A stretch of 64,000 bases of DNA from Mermis nigrescens (GCA_036768485.1 JAVLUZ010000154.1:41819646-41883645), one strand, 5' to 3'. Shown: positions 34,701 through 46,694, counted from the stretch's first letter. Program-made: numbers and translations. Notes: a model not told the origin generated them from the sequence alone.

Positions 34701-37700
34701 CAGTATGATCCGAATTTTGTTAGCAGCGACATCCTAGAAGAGTTGTCTGACGTAAGCTTTTTTCTTTAACCACCCACCTAGTCTGAAATGAGGTTAATTT
34801 GAATTGCATGTTCACTGCGTAAACAAACACTTTATGATCAGGAAGGACAGATCAAGGGAGTAGGCGGTAGCGGCCCCGCTCCCCTCCCCTTTTTGCTTTA
34901 AAGCAGTGGGCGCAATAAAGAATAGATGCGCATTTTTTAATTATTTTGAACCATTTTTATTATGGTTTTTCAAATGTGAGTTAGTACTCATTAATAACAT
35001 TTATTGACTTTCTTGACGCTCTAAACATTATTTTTGCGGCATGAGGATGAATTTCGTACAGATTGATTTTGTTATTCCTATGATTTCTTGGATTGAAACA
35101 GTAATCTAAGAAGTTTTTCTAATTTTGTAGCAAAAATTTTAAAAATTTTAGGACTTTGAGTTCATTTGATTCAACTCTATGTGTTTAAGGCAATTATGTG
35201 CTTTTACACTGTTTTCCTTTTTTCATCGGCGGTTTATTCCGATTTCGGAACTAATTTTGCGCACTACTTTTGAAAATTCCAAAATTTTTGAAATCTTACC
35301 ATATCAAAGATAATTTTGCCTATCAAAAGATGAAGAAAATTGCTGTTTTGTGCATAACAGTTGTGTTTTTCGGATTATTTTCTACACTGGCTCCGCTAAG
35401 TGTCAGAAAATAATGAATTCGCCACTGATCATGCCTATTGATAATTCATTTTCATAATTGACTGTTATAAGGAACTCGAGAAAAATTCTTGTAATATTTT
35501 TGTCGCGTCAGTTAATAAAATAAGGAAGCTAGTAAGGAAACAAATATAAGAGGAGCACGAACTTTTTAACAAATTCGACTTTGTTGCAGAAGAATTTCAG
35601 ACAGTATGAAACATGTTTGCGAAATCCCGCATTTTTTAGAGCCATTCCTATATAAATGATTAGTGAGGGTATTATGATTTCTAATAATTATGCAGAGGCT
35701 GCGTTGCATGTCGAAATTCATTACATATTAGGATTAAAGTGTTTTGAGAAAGTCGGTGCGTTTTAGAAGTCCTTGACCAGTTTTAACTAGTGTTCATTAT
35801 ACAAATACGTGTCCTAAGGCACGAACAGACTTTCAGACGCGATAATATCTACTGTCTCCTGATCTGAATGGTCAAACCTTAGTTGCCGAGCATGGCCGGT
35901 CTGGGGATCAGCCGGTCTTGGGGGAATAAAAATTGAGCTTTTGGGTATTAAATTAGCTCAAAAACTGGTATAAGCGCTAAAATAGCTTTAAAACTACTTT
36001 ATTACAAAATTTCTGGTCAATTTAAAGCATTTTTGAAGAAAATTTTCAATTTTCTTTTATTTTTGACTTTTTCCTGTAAAATTTCTCAGTTTTTAATTCT
36101 GGGGTTCTGGACCTCCTCAACCTCCACGTGCATGTCACCAGACATGCACGTAGGGAATTAAGACGCCCCAGAATGGAAATATGGAAAATTTTTTGGGGAA
36201 AATGAGGCAAAATGAAGGCCAAAAACATACAAAAATTGAAAATTTTCTTCAAAAGTGTTCTAAATTGACCATAAACTGTATAATAACGTAGTTTAGTGCT
36301 AGTATACCAATTTTTGAGGTCATCTTGGCCCAAAAAAGCTCAATTTTTGACCCCCCTGACCGGCTGACCCTTTCCCCTTCACATCGGCCATGCTGTGCAC
36401 CTATGGTCGTGACCCGTTACCATAGATGCAAAGTATGGTCGGTCTGGGAGTTAGCCAGTGAGCAAAAATAACCTCAAACATTTGTATAAATACTAAACTT
36501 ATCTTAATCCACATTTCTGATCCTTTTCAAGCTTCCATAGGAGAATTTTGATTTTTATCAATTTCAGGCCTGTTCTTTGCCTTCTTTTTCCTTAAAAAAT
36601 TTCTTTTACTATTTTTCATTCTGGTGGTCTAGACTACAAATGGGCAGCAGGTAAATTCCGGGAGGTCTAGGTGGTGTAAAACTGGCGAAAATACCAACAA
36701 ACACGTCAAAGACTCAACTTTGGGAGTCCGGTGTTTACCGGATCCCCGGGAGAAGGGCGTGCTTGTTCTAGCTATGAAATTGCACTCCTGTGTTAAAAAA
36801 GCAAAAAATATTTGAGGATAACATTTTCTGGGTTGATGAACAAGGAAGGTATGAGATATGTCGCGAAAGTTTTGGAGTTAACGTATAAGAAAGTTGTTAA
36901 AAATACGGACAAATTGGGTTGATGTCCCGACCAGGCAACCCGTAAGATAAATGCAAAATTAAGGTTACGAATAAAACCCTAGTTTTATTACAAACGTGCT
37001 TGAATCGACGAGAAACTTTCAATTAAGGTAATTTTTACGATATTTTGATTTTTACCTCAATTTGTGAGATAATTTTAGTAAGAAACTCTTTGAACTGGAA
37101 ATCGGCCTTGCAGTGCAATATGGCATCGTCCTATTCTCAAATAAAAGTCATAGGGTGTAAAATTCATAAATTGAATAACGATTATTTTGTGTTGATTATA
37201 CAACTTCATACTACGCTGGTTCAAAATAATGTTAACTTTCACGAATGAATGTAGATTGCTTGCAATATGGAGAAGTCCTTTTTTTACAGAATGCAGTGAT
37301 TGGACATTACGTGGGGAAGCCACAGATACTAGGAATCAGTCTAACTGGCGATTACGTCAATATATTCGTATTTGATCAGAAGGACGATGATTATTATTAT
37401 AGCCTATGTAAGTCCTGTCTATTTCCCCCATTTTCGAATCAATATTGCAGCCTATTTACGTCTAACAAGTTTAAAATATTCCTGCTTTCACAAAGATCTA
37501 TGCACGATTAAGGTAATGAATTAAAAACATTCAGCACACAATTTTCTTAAAAATTGTTAAATTCCTCCTGGAACAACAATCACAGAAAAATGCAAGTAAA
37601 AATGAAGGTATTTACTTAATGAAAACAGATGGTGTTTTTTGCCATCTTATCTTTTTTGACAGTATTTTTGATAAGTAAGTTTTATCAAGCATAAAACGTG

Positions 37701-38916
37701 TTTATATTGTGAAACGCTAGCTGCTTATACTTCTCCAAGTTCTTGTGCTTATCTGACAATATTGAATAGTTCAAAAAATAACAAGCGCGATAATAGTTTA
37801 GGCCAATCAATAAATTTAGAAATTTTTGAGCAAATGATGGTGCTTTGCATGCGCCAAGCTAGTTTTGTGAGAAGACTCTTAGATTACAAATTTTTGAATT
37901 AAAAATTGATACCTAGTAAGAGACCTTTTAAAAAAATTGAGATATAAAATGAAAATGCAGATGTATACGCGTGAATTGCAAGAATACGATTCTTCCTAAC
38001 CTAACCTTCAGCAATTTTGTGCGAAAGTATTTGTTGCTTACTATACTGTACTCATCCTATTGATTGGAAATCATATCCAAATCGTAAAAATACTTACTTC
38101 ATTAAGTTTTGTACGTTCACTTTCGAGTTTGTGGTCATTGCAGACGATTAAATTAGATTTATTACTTTTTTAAATTAACCTTTTTGTTTGCGCTCACGAA
38201 AAGAGTATTTTCAAGCTTTATGGCACGTCATTGTTAGCAGTTATCGTTTATTTTGCAGATGGGAGCATAAATTACGACAAGCCGGTTGAGAAGGCGACGG
38301 GAATAAGAGGTTGGATGCATCCATCTGGATTTGCGGCATTTAAGACTACGTATGTTATTTTTTATACTGTGGATTAACTGATACTTAAATAACCACGATC
38401 CATTAAAATTTTCGTTTAATGCGGATATAAAAAAGGGTTCCAAATCTATCAATTTTTTCCTACAAAAAATTTTAACATTTTTGAGTCATATTATAGCTAA
38501 AACGCCTAAAAAGGACAATTTCTATCAATTTTTTCGGAAAATCGGAAATTCGGGGATCACAGTTATTTTGCGGGGTCAAGCCCTAAAACCCCCCTCCAAG
38601 AACACGTACGCTTTCATCTGTCTATTATGTGTTATTAAAAGAAGAGTAAATAATATAAATAAGGAAGGAATGGAAAGAGCAATTCAGCAAATACTGAATA
38701 TACTAATTTTTATCTCGTAGTGATCCGAATAGAACGAGAGCCGTCATCATTTGGCACACCGAATTTTCTGTCTTGCCCGCTATCCTGGTCCGAACAGTTA
38801 TAGAAAAAGCATCCGTTTCGGGCGTTATACAGTACGTCGGAAAGTTGCGTTCCATGAAAGATAAACCATACGAACCGTTAGGCCCACGTGTTCCAATGTG
38901 CAAAAACAGAAAATAA
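31693..38916 (+). CDS. START-domain lipid-transfer protein, STARD4/5/6-like, complete, five exons
   Basis: Exons 31693-31785, 34569-34751, 37290-37407, 38259-38349 and 38721-38916 sum to 681 bases: 226 residues plus stop. All borders are AG/GT and every phase joins (0, 0, 1, 2). The family binds sterols or bile acids in a helix-grip pocket and carries them through the cytosol. It is about the length of STARD4 and STARD5 (205-213 residues) and matches end to end: an N-terminal helix ending EWKLEKEE, then CKIYSVMTPSS, FEINM, a YDPNF segment where the family has WD, ISLTGDYVNIFVFDQ, GIRGWMHPSGFAAFKTTDPN and VIIWHTEFSVLPAILVRTVI. The family tryptophan after RRV is replaced (CQYDPNF). No signal peptide is seen, consistent with a cytosolic protein. 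Identification is inferred from pattern. Intron 1 carries a foldback element. Confidence 0.85.
31937..32092. mobile_element. Family F MITE (CATATGGGCGTGGGG ends)
   Basis: 156-bp element bounded by identical ctgcgacc at 31929-31936 and 32093-32100. Ends ACATATGGGCGTGG and GCTGCCCATGTATAG. In intron 1 of the START gene. Confidence 0.83.
32093..32405 (-). repeat. Degraded interspersed repeat with GGCGC hairpin
   Basis: On the minus strand, shares blocks with 31010-31365 and 15840-16210 (AAAGTGCC, ACGTCAAAAG, CATTGTCCG/GACAATG, AATTGAACAAA). Contains CGGCGCTTCGCGCC at 32189-32202. The precise ends were not fixed. Confidence 0.5.
32787..34334. mobile_element. Foldback element 1, 17-bp tandem units in the arms, 9-bp target duplication
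   Basis: Bounded by identical ctagtattt at 32778-32786 and 34335-34343. Each end has a tandem array of a 17-bp unit (CCCACTGTCTCAACATT): about 13 units at 32795-33040, and a shorter degenerate array at 34180-34330 in inverse orientation. Inside the arrays the arms stay inverted repeats for about 600 bp (ATGCATGAACG / CGTTCATGCATGG, AAGATTTAATG / CATTAAATCTT). The spacer is about 260 bp. Size and duplication recall FB-type (MuDR-like) elements. It lies in intron 1 of the START gene. The outermost ATTGTGCCTCAACACT recurs at 63782. Confidence 0.85.
32795..33040 (+). repeat. 17-bp minisatellite, unit CCCACTGTCTCAACATT
   Basis: Degenerate direct repeats with occasional substitution (CTCGAATTCTC) between units; the left arm terminus of foldback element 1. 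The SQHSHCLN-type translations are repeat artefacts. Confidence 0.9.
34569..34751 (+). CDS. START gene exon 2
   Basis: 61 codons. The acceptor is the AAG in ttttattttaag, chosen over the CAG four bases downstream because only it keeps the phase. It encodes AECKIYSVMTPSSTKSRCFK to FVSSDILEELSD and ends GAC|gtaagc. The N-terminal strands of the START fold. Confidence 0.82.
35888..36136 (+). mobile_element. Family E MITE, first arm of an inverted pair
   Basis: Starts at CATGGCCGGTCTGGGG after a lost CATAGGTGCACA end, and finishes CACGTGCATGTC. Contains AATTGAGCTTTT, AGCGCTAAAATAGC and CCATTCTGGGG-type blocks of the family. Confidence 0.75.
36139..36405 (-). mobile_element. Family E MITE, second arm of an inverted pair
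   Basis: Begins GACATGCACGTAGGG and ends CATGCTGTGCACCTATG, the full terminus of the family. It is two bases from the 35888 copy in opposite orientation, making a 0.5-kb hairpin. In START intron 2. Confidence 0.8.
36421..36637 (+). mobile_element. Family E MITE, diverged
   Basis: Starts CATAGATGCAAAGTATGG and follows the family order (GGTCTGGGAG, ACCTCAAA) with many differences. It ends at ACTACAAATGGGCAGC. No target duplication defined. Confidence 0.55.
37290..37407 (+). CDS. START gene exon 3
   Basis: Acceptor tttttttacag, donor CTAT|gtaagt. Encodes NAVIGHYVGKPQILGISLTG then DYVNIFVFDQKDDDYYYSL, aligning with the ISPRDFVD region of STARD4/5. It leaves one base that joins AT of exon 4 to make tyrosine. 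Confidence 0.82.
38259..38349 (+). CDS. START gene exon 4
   Basis: Acceptor ttttgcag, donor ACTAC|gtatgt. Encodes GSINYDKPVEKATGIRGWMH then PSGFAAFKT. RGxxHPSG matches the RGFNHPCG motif in STARD4/5. Confidence 0.86.
38721..38916 (+). CDS. START gene exon 5 with stop codon
   Basis: Acceptor tatctcgtag. Encodes DPNRTRAVIIWHTEFSVLPA, the C-terminal helix (VIEKASVSGVIQYVGKLRSM) and a basic tail ending CKNRK, TAA at 38914-38916. An ATTAAA at 39112 is a possible polyadenylation signal. Confidence 0.86.
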
Positions 38917-39155
38917 CAATATTGTGTTCAATATTATGTTTAGTTTCGTTTTTTAAGTCTTTTTTCGAAAATTGTATCTCATGCGTTTGGATGTTTTATG
39001 TATCGTAATGATTCTTCAACATTGAAAGCACGCCTTGTCATTCCAGTTCAAACCGAAACATTTGCTATGCTGTGATAATTGCTTGAAATATCATTGTATA
39101 GAGTTTTTGCAATTAAAGAAATTTTTAGTCAAATTTGTATGCGTGCGCCTGTAGG

Positions 39156-39685
39156 CAGTGGCGGATCCACGTTTTACTGACAGAGGGCGGAACAACAAAT
39201 ACCCTTAACAGAGTCCAAAATTGTCCGAACAACTTGTCCATTATGCTTTTAGTCTGTTTCACACAATTGCGATTATAGCATTGATCTGATATATAATTAT
39301 TGTAATCTGTTGGCTTACTGTCGATAAAAATTCATGAAATTTATGCCCAACGTTATATGGAATAGATTTTATAGTAGCGGCTTTTTGCCGTCTGTAGGCA
39401 GAATCAAAGTTGAAAATTTTCGGTATGCAAATCGGCCAAAAACGCCGAAAAATACTGAGAAATTCTTGTTCTTTACAAAAATTACGTTTCTGACACAAAA
39501 ATAAGGCTTTTAAAGCGCCAATGAAGTCAGTAATCTCATTAATAAGTGCAATCCCTGCACGAAGCGACAAACAAATTCGAAAAATCATGATAAAAATGGC
39601 TAAAATCATCAGAAATACACATCTGTTCTTCATTGCGCTCAAACAATTTTTGACGACAGGGGCGGCCCCCTCTAAATCCTTCCTT
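39156..39685. mobile_element. Family B MITE carrying a nested TAGTCTGTTTCA repeat
   Basis: Starts CAGTGGCGGATCCACG and ends CTCTAAATCCTTCCTTG. Identical flanks cctgtagg at 39148-39155 and 39686-39693. Segment 39247-39372 matches part of the small palindromic element at 50347-50514. Confidence 0.87.
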
Positions 39686-39774
39686 GCCTGTAGGGTAGAA
39701 AAAGCTGTAGAAAATATTGTACTTCTTCCAACCCGCCTTCTACTTTATGGACACCGTTTGGAACGGCGATGGGA

Positions 39775-39990
39775 CCACAGCTGCTCAGCTCTGCTTGTCT
39801 AGGGGGATCAAAATGGCATGTGAGTCAGTCAAAGAATTTTTAAAGCTAAAATGGTCTGCAAGATAGCATAAACAGCGTTTAATATAGTTTCTGGTTGATT
39901 TCGAGCAGTTTTGCATGAAAGCCAAAATTTGCCCACTTTTTATCTAATTTTTTGTTAGAAAATGTCCTCTTTTGTCATTTTTGGGGGCCT
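39775..39990 (+). repeat. Diverged Family E copy interrupted by a Family A MITE
   Basis: GGGGGATCAAAATGG, AAAATGGTCTGC, AGCGTTTAATATAGTTTC and TTTCGAGCAGTTTTGCA follow the Family E order. Its end CCTAGAAGC is the insertion site of the MITE at 39996. Confidence 0.55.
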
Positions 39991-39995
39991 AGAAG

Positions 39996-40253
39996 CATAC
40001 CTTGGCGTGGGGAGTTAGGGGTATGCACCTCCTAGAAATAAAAATACCCCCCAGAAACCAAAATACCCCTCCCCCAGAATTCAATTTTTGAAATTTTTGT
40101 TGTTTTTTTCGCAATTTTTTGATGCCAATGGATAGTGCTTGATGAGAAACGTTGGAAAATAATGTTTTTTCGCCATACCATCAATTTTAAGGCCATTTTT
40201 GACCTTTGAAAAAATTTTGTACCCCCCCAGAGCTTTGGTGCCGCCCACATATG
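39996..40253 (-). mobile_element. Family A MITE
   Basis: Ends CATACCTTGGCGTGG and GCCGCCCACATATG. Flanks cctagaag (39988-39995) and tctagaag (40254-40261), 7 of 8 identical. Confidence 0.82.
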
Positions 40254-40261
40254 TCTAGAAG

Positions 40262-43200
40262 CCCCTGAACCCCATAAGCTTCTTTGTATCACAAAAATTC
40301 GTATCTACTATGTCTACTTGTGAAAAAATGGATTGGATTAATTACTTACTAGTTATGTTTTTTCATGAAGCTTTAAGTAGAAATAATAAGGATTGGAGCA
40401 ACAGTTAACGTGCATAATACCCGAATAGCAATAACAAGCTTGATGACTAATGCATCTGTCGTGGAAGCTCGTCAAAAAATTATTCCTCGCGTCATGGTTC
40501 CGATTCAAGAATTTGGAAAGTGTGAATTCTATTTTATTTAATATCTAATTTTTATATCTAAATTCTAATTCTACTTAAATTTAACAAATGCTATTCTATT
40601 AGGCTTTAAGAATTCAGCATTGATAAAATCCACAACTTTTCCGGAAATTACGATCTCTGAATGAAATGCTGTTAGTTAGTATGCACATGCGAAAGCCGGT
40701 GATTGAATGTTTGTTAATTAGGAAGATATATGTACTTATTTGCGAAATGCTGCTATTTTGTTATTACAAACATGCAGTCGCGAGCTTTCAGACGTCTCTT
40801 CCCAGACTCGATAGGTGTAAATATCTTATGCCTTCGGGCGGCTCACTACCAATATCCTGTGAAGTATGCTTAAAATGGTCAAAAAAATTTCTACTTGTCC
40901 ATGATATTGTGTACGATTGTATGTATTCGTGTACATAGGTTACCTACTTCATGCTGCTCTCATATCCAACTCATTTTTCTTCCATTGCGTTAATTGCTTC
41001 GCATATTACGGTTACATATGCGAATATATTACCCTGGTGTTAATGGGGGACCCCATTACCGCGCTTGAAATATGCCGATCTGTTGGCTGAAAAGAGAGCC
41101 CGTTAATCGGCACCTATCGAATATTCGTCGAGATTACGGTAGACTACCAAAATTTGCATATGTATGAGAGTGCCTTGTGGCGCGCGCAAAATATCGTTCG
41201 GCATAAATTAAGGTAAGGCGCATTAGCGGACTTTTTGAGAATCGCAGAATTCGACGGATTCGGCCCAACCGAATGCCGGGCTTTTTCAGCTGCGCATTTT
41301 TGTTGTGTCTACGGATCAAATCAACGCACTAAATGTGTCCATTTACCTATTGCGCGTATGCAGAGTAGGTACATGTAGAATCTTTGTGGATTTTTTGGGC
41401 GCCGGCAAATATTTTTCCCATCGCACTAACTAAATCAGAGCCGAAGGTCGGTCAAACCAAATGTTTGTTCATCCCGTCTGCGACAAATGGCATAACCGTT
41501 AGCCGGTTGGATCTTGGATTTAGGAAATTCGTGGGTTTTAAATGACCGTACCTGCTGACTTCTCAAGCAGTTTTCATGTGTGCATATTATATATTGGGAA
41601 GGCAGGTACATTATTGTACTTGCGTTCGTATTTATTAGTAGGTAAGTACTTTCTTCGTTGCATGTAAATACAAGTCGACCAGATTTATTAAAACTTTAAT
41701 GCTTAATGACAGGACACACAATTTCGATAGTTTGACTTAGCTGTGCTAACTGATAAGTAGCGCGTTGTATTAGTCACAGGTACCTACGTTTAGCTTTCTT
41801 AATTCGTCACGCCACGCGCATTCATTCATTCGTGATCAGTGGGTGGATTGCTGATAGTTATTATAGTTTTTCGCTTCCTTCTTTGCAAGGTCTCCGGCTA
41901 AGACGGAGATATGTAGTACTTCTTGCTTACGCTTAATTATTTTAATTAATGAGTATAACATATCATAATTTAATTAATTCGCGCTGCATTATGCCTAACA
42001 ATAATTTATGAAAATGATGTGCAAAGCATGAAAATCTTATTTTTTCTGCTTTTTGAGACATTCGATTGCAAATCAGACACGCACGCAGAGAAGTTTGGAG
42101 GTCTAGATCCCGAGAAAGAGTAATGGAGAAAAATACAAAATTATGGCCAAAAATGTACGAAAATCGAAATTTTTTCATAAAAGAATTTGAAACCGATCAG
42201 ATACTACGAGTGATGTATAGTTTCTGCGCTGTTTATCATTTTAATCACTATTTAAAGCATTTCAGTCTTAGAAAAGCTCTCTAGCTAGCTAACCCCACCG
42301 GGTTACCCATAGAGTTGGTCATATGTATGTTACATCTATGACTTCAGTTGTCAGTATTTTCAGATAAATGTGAGCAATGTAGAGCTTTCATGAAGTTTTT
42401 GAAAACAAACCCTTTCAAAAATCCTAATACTTAAATGGCGTAACTAAATAAAACAGCAAAATCGCTGTCAGCATCTTCTTTTTATTGAAATCTGTTTCAA
42501 GATTAAGGGAATCTCATTGAATAAATTTTTTGTGGGAAACGATTTAATATAGAATGCTTTTTTGAAAAAATTTTCAGTCAGAAACGGATATGATGTAAGG
42601 GGAAGAAGAGAGTGACCTTAAGAAGACGAAACATTTTCTGAGTAGCTTTCTGATTAACCTTCCAGTTGGTAGTGGTCAATGCAATGCATGTTTCGAATGT
42701 GAATCTGTCAGATCTGGAGGATCATCCGAGGAATTTTATAATGAGCTTAATTTGCCTTAAAATTAGAAAAATTCAAACAGCATAAAATTATCTAATCACA
42801 TTTCAGATCAAGTGAAGAAAAGAACTTTTCAACTGACTAACGATGTTTTGTCCTCAATAGAATGTAGAAACAAAGATTTAATGAAAATGGAAGACTTGCG
42901 TGCGGTCAAAGGTTATTAATTTGACAAAATTGCTTTGGTTACCAGAAGACCCAACAAAAGCGCTAAAACAGTGTCTGCTTTGTTATATTTTTCAGGAATT
43001 TTAAAATGAACCTGAATCAGCCACAGTTTGCCTAAAATCAACAGTTATTTGGCTTCAAAATCCCTAACTCGACCAAAAATATGTAGAATGATCTGACGCA
43101 ATCAGTCAAACAAGTGAATAACAGAGCTGAGCGCATAGTGCAAAGTGCGGGCTCACGCACTTAGGAGATATGAAGGAAAAGTTTCTATCCCATAAGCTGA

Positions 43201-44767
43201 GATTCCTCCAAATCCAAAACTCTGGTAAAAATTTTATTTTTTCGATCCAATAGCTATTATCGAGTCACCCATCATTTTGCATCATGTCCAACAAATTTCT
43301 AAGCATTTTGCCGCCCACAACAGATGAATTGGCCTAGGAATATTGGAGTTTGTTGAAAAATGCAGCCATTATTTTACATAAAATGCATTTTCCTTGTATA
43401 AAATCAAATTTCTATTCGTGTAAAATAAACAGTGCCGAGCTACTACTTATTATTCCCGAAAAGACTTTTTAAAAAGATTATTCATGCATGGATTAATCAT
43501 CTTTCATCGCTGCTTTGTTCTTGTGCGAGCCATTGTTAGTATTTACAAAAAGATACTAGAAGTTTTTAAAACTCAAAATGTAAAAAATATTAGCTTTACG
43601 ATAAGGCTTTCTGGTTAAAAATTATCGACTGAATGAAGAAATATAGAATTCGAGTTAACCGATGCGTGATGTTTTAATACGTGTGCTTATTGCCTATTTG
43701 CAGGCAGGTAGCTGTTTTTCTAAATTTGGAGGACTACAATTTTTGAAATCAGGTATTTCAACCACTACTTGTAGATAAACAAAAATAATGGTGTTCATCA
43801 TAATCCTTTGGAGAAACAAAAATTCTGAAAAAGTGTAAAAAAATTATTTCAATTACAATCGTTTTCAAAAAGTATGTCATATAAAATGCCCACACAAATG
43901 ATTACCCAACATTTTAGCTAAGGTCGACCCTACTGAAGAATTTTATAACTTATTTTATACTATCGTGGTACACTGCTAAGAAAAGCAATAGAAAATAAAT
44001 AATTTTGTATAAATCAAAATTTTTTGACATCTTAACCATGTTTACACAAACTAGGGCTGTTTTGAAGACTAAACTTATACAGTAACAATGAATTCGGCGC
44101 GAAGCGCCAGAAAATATTGGGCCTATTAGCTCAAAAGTGTGCTAAAATCTATTGCGGCGATCATTCAAATACGCTTCAAGAATTTTCAATTTGTTTCCTT
44201 TGTGGGACCCTTGTGAAAAATACTCGTACTTTCGAAATCCAGGAGGACTAGCCCCCCTATCCCGCCAAAAGTAAGTGCCTGCACATTTAAGTCACGTCAG
44301 ATGCCAAAATTTGCGTATCGTTCTCAGGATTGTAGAAATCCAAAAGCGAAATATGCCTCACAACTTTTAGGAAGTTTGTTCAATAAGTAGTTGATTGAAT
44401 TAATCGAGTCGTTTTCTGCTTACGTAAATGTACCAAAGTCTACTTTTTACGAGTGTTTTTGTCGGTTTTTGTTCAGCACGTCGGAAAACACGCACTATTT
44501 GGACAAGTTTATTAATTGTCCGACTATGACGTAAGCATTATGTCGGCTTCGTATTTTGCAACAAGTTTTTCCTGTTTGGGTGTCTTCATTTTTTTGGTGA
44601 TTCCGTCGACCGGGTCAGAATGTGTAGCTGGCACGTTGAATTCTTTTCGATATGTATAACTTCGCATAAATTCGTTCGCGATTTACCGAATTTTGGCCAA
44701 TTCACGTCGATATTTCGTGCTAGTCATATTTTTTAGTTTTCATTCCGAACTCGAATAAAAATTGTAG
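40262..44767. other. Gene-free stretch between the START and LIM genes
   Basis: I looked for exons on both strands and found none I can support; the longest frames (40666-40938 plus, 41963-42178 minus) have no family match and no good splice context. One GGCGCGAAGCGCC hairpin at 44095-44108. 41000-41900 has fewer repeats and a higher G+C than its surroundings, so it could be regulatory. Confidence 0.5.
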
Positions 44768-44775
44768 CTTAACGG

Positions 44776-45257
44776 CAGTGGCGGATCCAGGATTTTCTGA
44801 CGGGGGCTGGTATCCAAAATTTTCCTAAAAGTGTCAAACATTGTTCAAAAATTCGTATATTATGTCTAAAGTACCGGTTTTTTTGCTTGGCAGAATTATT
44901 CCTGATCCAAAAAAAGTAAAATTTTTTTCGATATTTTCCAAATTTTTCAATGAAAAATCGCTAAATGAATGCAGAAATCGACACAAATCGTCCGGAAAAA
45001 GCACTTAACAAATCATTGTAAGAGCTACAAAATCTATGCTGTACAAAAATTACTCTCTGACGTAAATTTAAGTTTTTTAGAGCGCCAATAGAGTGTAAAT
45101 GTCATTAATGAGTTCTATCCTGACAATTTGAAAAATCATGATAAAAAAGGCTAAAATTATGAAAAATTCATGTCTATTCTTCATTGTGCCCGAATATTTT
45201 TTGACGACAGAGGAGGGGGAGGGCGGCCTCCCACCCACCCCTCTAAATCTGTCAGGG
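44776..45257. mobile_element. Family B MITE
   Basis: Starts CAGTGGCGGATCCAGG and ends CTCTAAATCTGTCAGGG. Identical 8-bp flanks cttaacgg at 44768-44775 and 45258-45265. Confidence 0.87.
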
Positions 45258-45265
45258 CTTAACGG

Positions 45266-46694
45266 AGTTGCAAAGTTGCAAAATTACTAAATTAGCTACC
45301 ACTTAAGCGCTGATCGTTTTGCTGATCTAATACCAATAATAGTGCTCTTGTAGAAGTGCGGAATTTCCGGTAAATATGTAGCTTACATATAGCTATGTAA
45401 CTAGCAGAAATTGCTATTAAGCGCGTATTATCTGATATGCCTGACGGGCCTCAGGCAATATGTACCTATATTGCGAATTGAGTATACCTACCTGACTATG
45501 GCGCCTTAATGCGAGCGATTACCGAAAGCGCTCCCCAACGGTAAAATAGGAGGGGCTACGAATTTTTATAAATTTTTCGACAATCAATCAAATTGCGCGG
45601 CAGCAAAAGAATCACGGTGTTTAACCGATCGTCATTTTGTAACATAGTTTCATTGTATACCGTGCATGCATAATGTACATTTCTACTCGTGTTAATGCAT
45701 AGTTTGGCCAGTTGAATGCTTTGGCGGTGAGCGTGTGTGCATATTTTGAAATTTTTTTCACTCAGCTGGTTGATTTCCTCGTCCTCTCTATTACAAACAT
45801 CTCATCTTAAAACCCGTATTCATTATGTTCGACTTTGAATTACCCCTGAATCCGTTTGCACCTTTATTATGTAATGCACTACATGTGTCCCTACTACCTG
45901 CGTGCGTAGGTTCGTTGTTTTAGGCAACCATTAAAAACCACCAATTCATTTATTGCATTGCACTTCGCACTTTATACTGCATTTACCTTACTATCGCGGA
46001 AATTCCCGCGTTTCTAGAAATTCCGTATTTTCTAACAAAAAACAATTTTTATTTCCAACAGTTGACTGTTTACGCTTTGGATTAATTTCGTCATTTTTGC
46101 GCAGCTATAGAAAAAAATGCCTGAATGTTCATTTTCTAGATTTTTAAAATATGGCGGACTTTTAGATCTTTCATGAATTTTAATCAGTAATCCGAAAATG
46201 AATTCATCAAAACTGATAAAGTGGCTCACGTGTAAAAATGAAGACATCAAAACTGATAAACACATACTAATCTATTAGTTGTTTTTTAGCGGGCCTCTTT
46301 ACACAATGTTCAATTAGGCTCTTGAAGGTTTTTTGCACGTGCATGACCTTTCGAAAAATCATCATTTTTGCACAATTTTTTCTTTGCACGAGCAAAATAA
46401 CCCAGATTTTATTTGCACAAGGTAAAAAAGTTTGCACTTTGCAAAAAATCCTGCTATCTATTCAATACTGCAATGATAATTTATCGAGGATTTTACAATA
46501 TTTCGACAAAGAGTTCCTGACTAAGCAAGCTCTTAGAAAAAATTAATTGAAAAATTAAACAATTGTATTTCATCGTCTCCTAATCAGAAAGGAGAAATCG
46601 AAAGGTATTTTTATATTTATTTTTCAGAGAATAACCTCCTTACAATTTTAGAAGCAATATCACAAATTAGAGGCGCGGAATAAATATTTCATTG
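45266..46694. other. Upstream region of the LIM-homeobox gene
   Basis: No repeat family recognised up to 46320. At 46325-46450 there is a run of TTTGCAC/GTGCAAA repeats. An acceptor-like tatttttcag at 46627 precedes 68 bases of probable 5' leader before the ATG at 46695, so the first exon seen may not be the first transcribed one. Confidence 0.5.

Noticed and set aside
34573..34751. Alternative START exon 2 acceptor at the CAG ending 34572
   Set aside because: It would break the phase with exon 1; the AAG acceptor four bases upstream keeps the frame and has the better pyrimidine tract.
34855..35427. Possible further Family B element (GCGGTAGCGGCCCC ... GAATTCGCCACTG)
   Set aside because: Only the right terminus is convincing; the left end and target duplication do not match.
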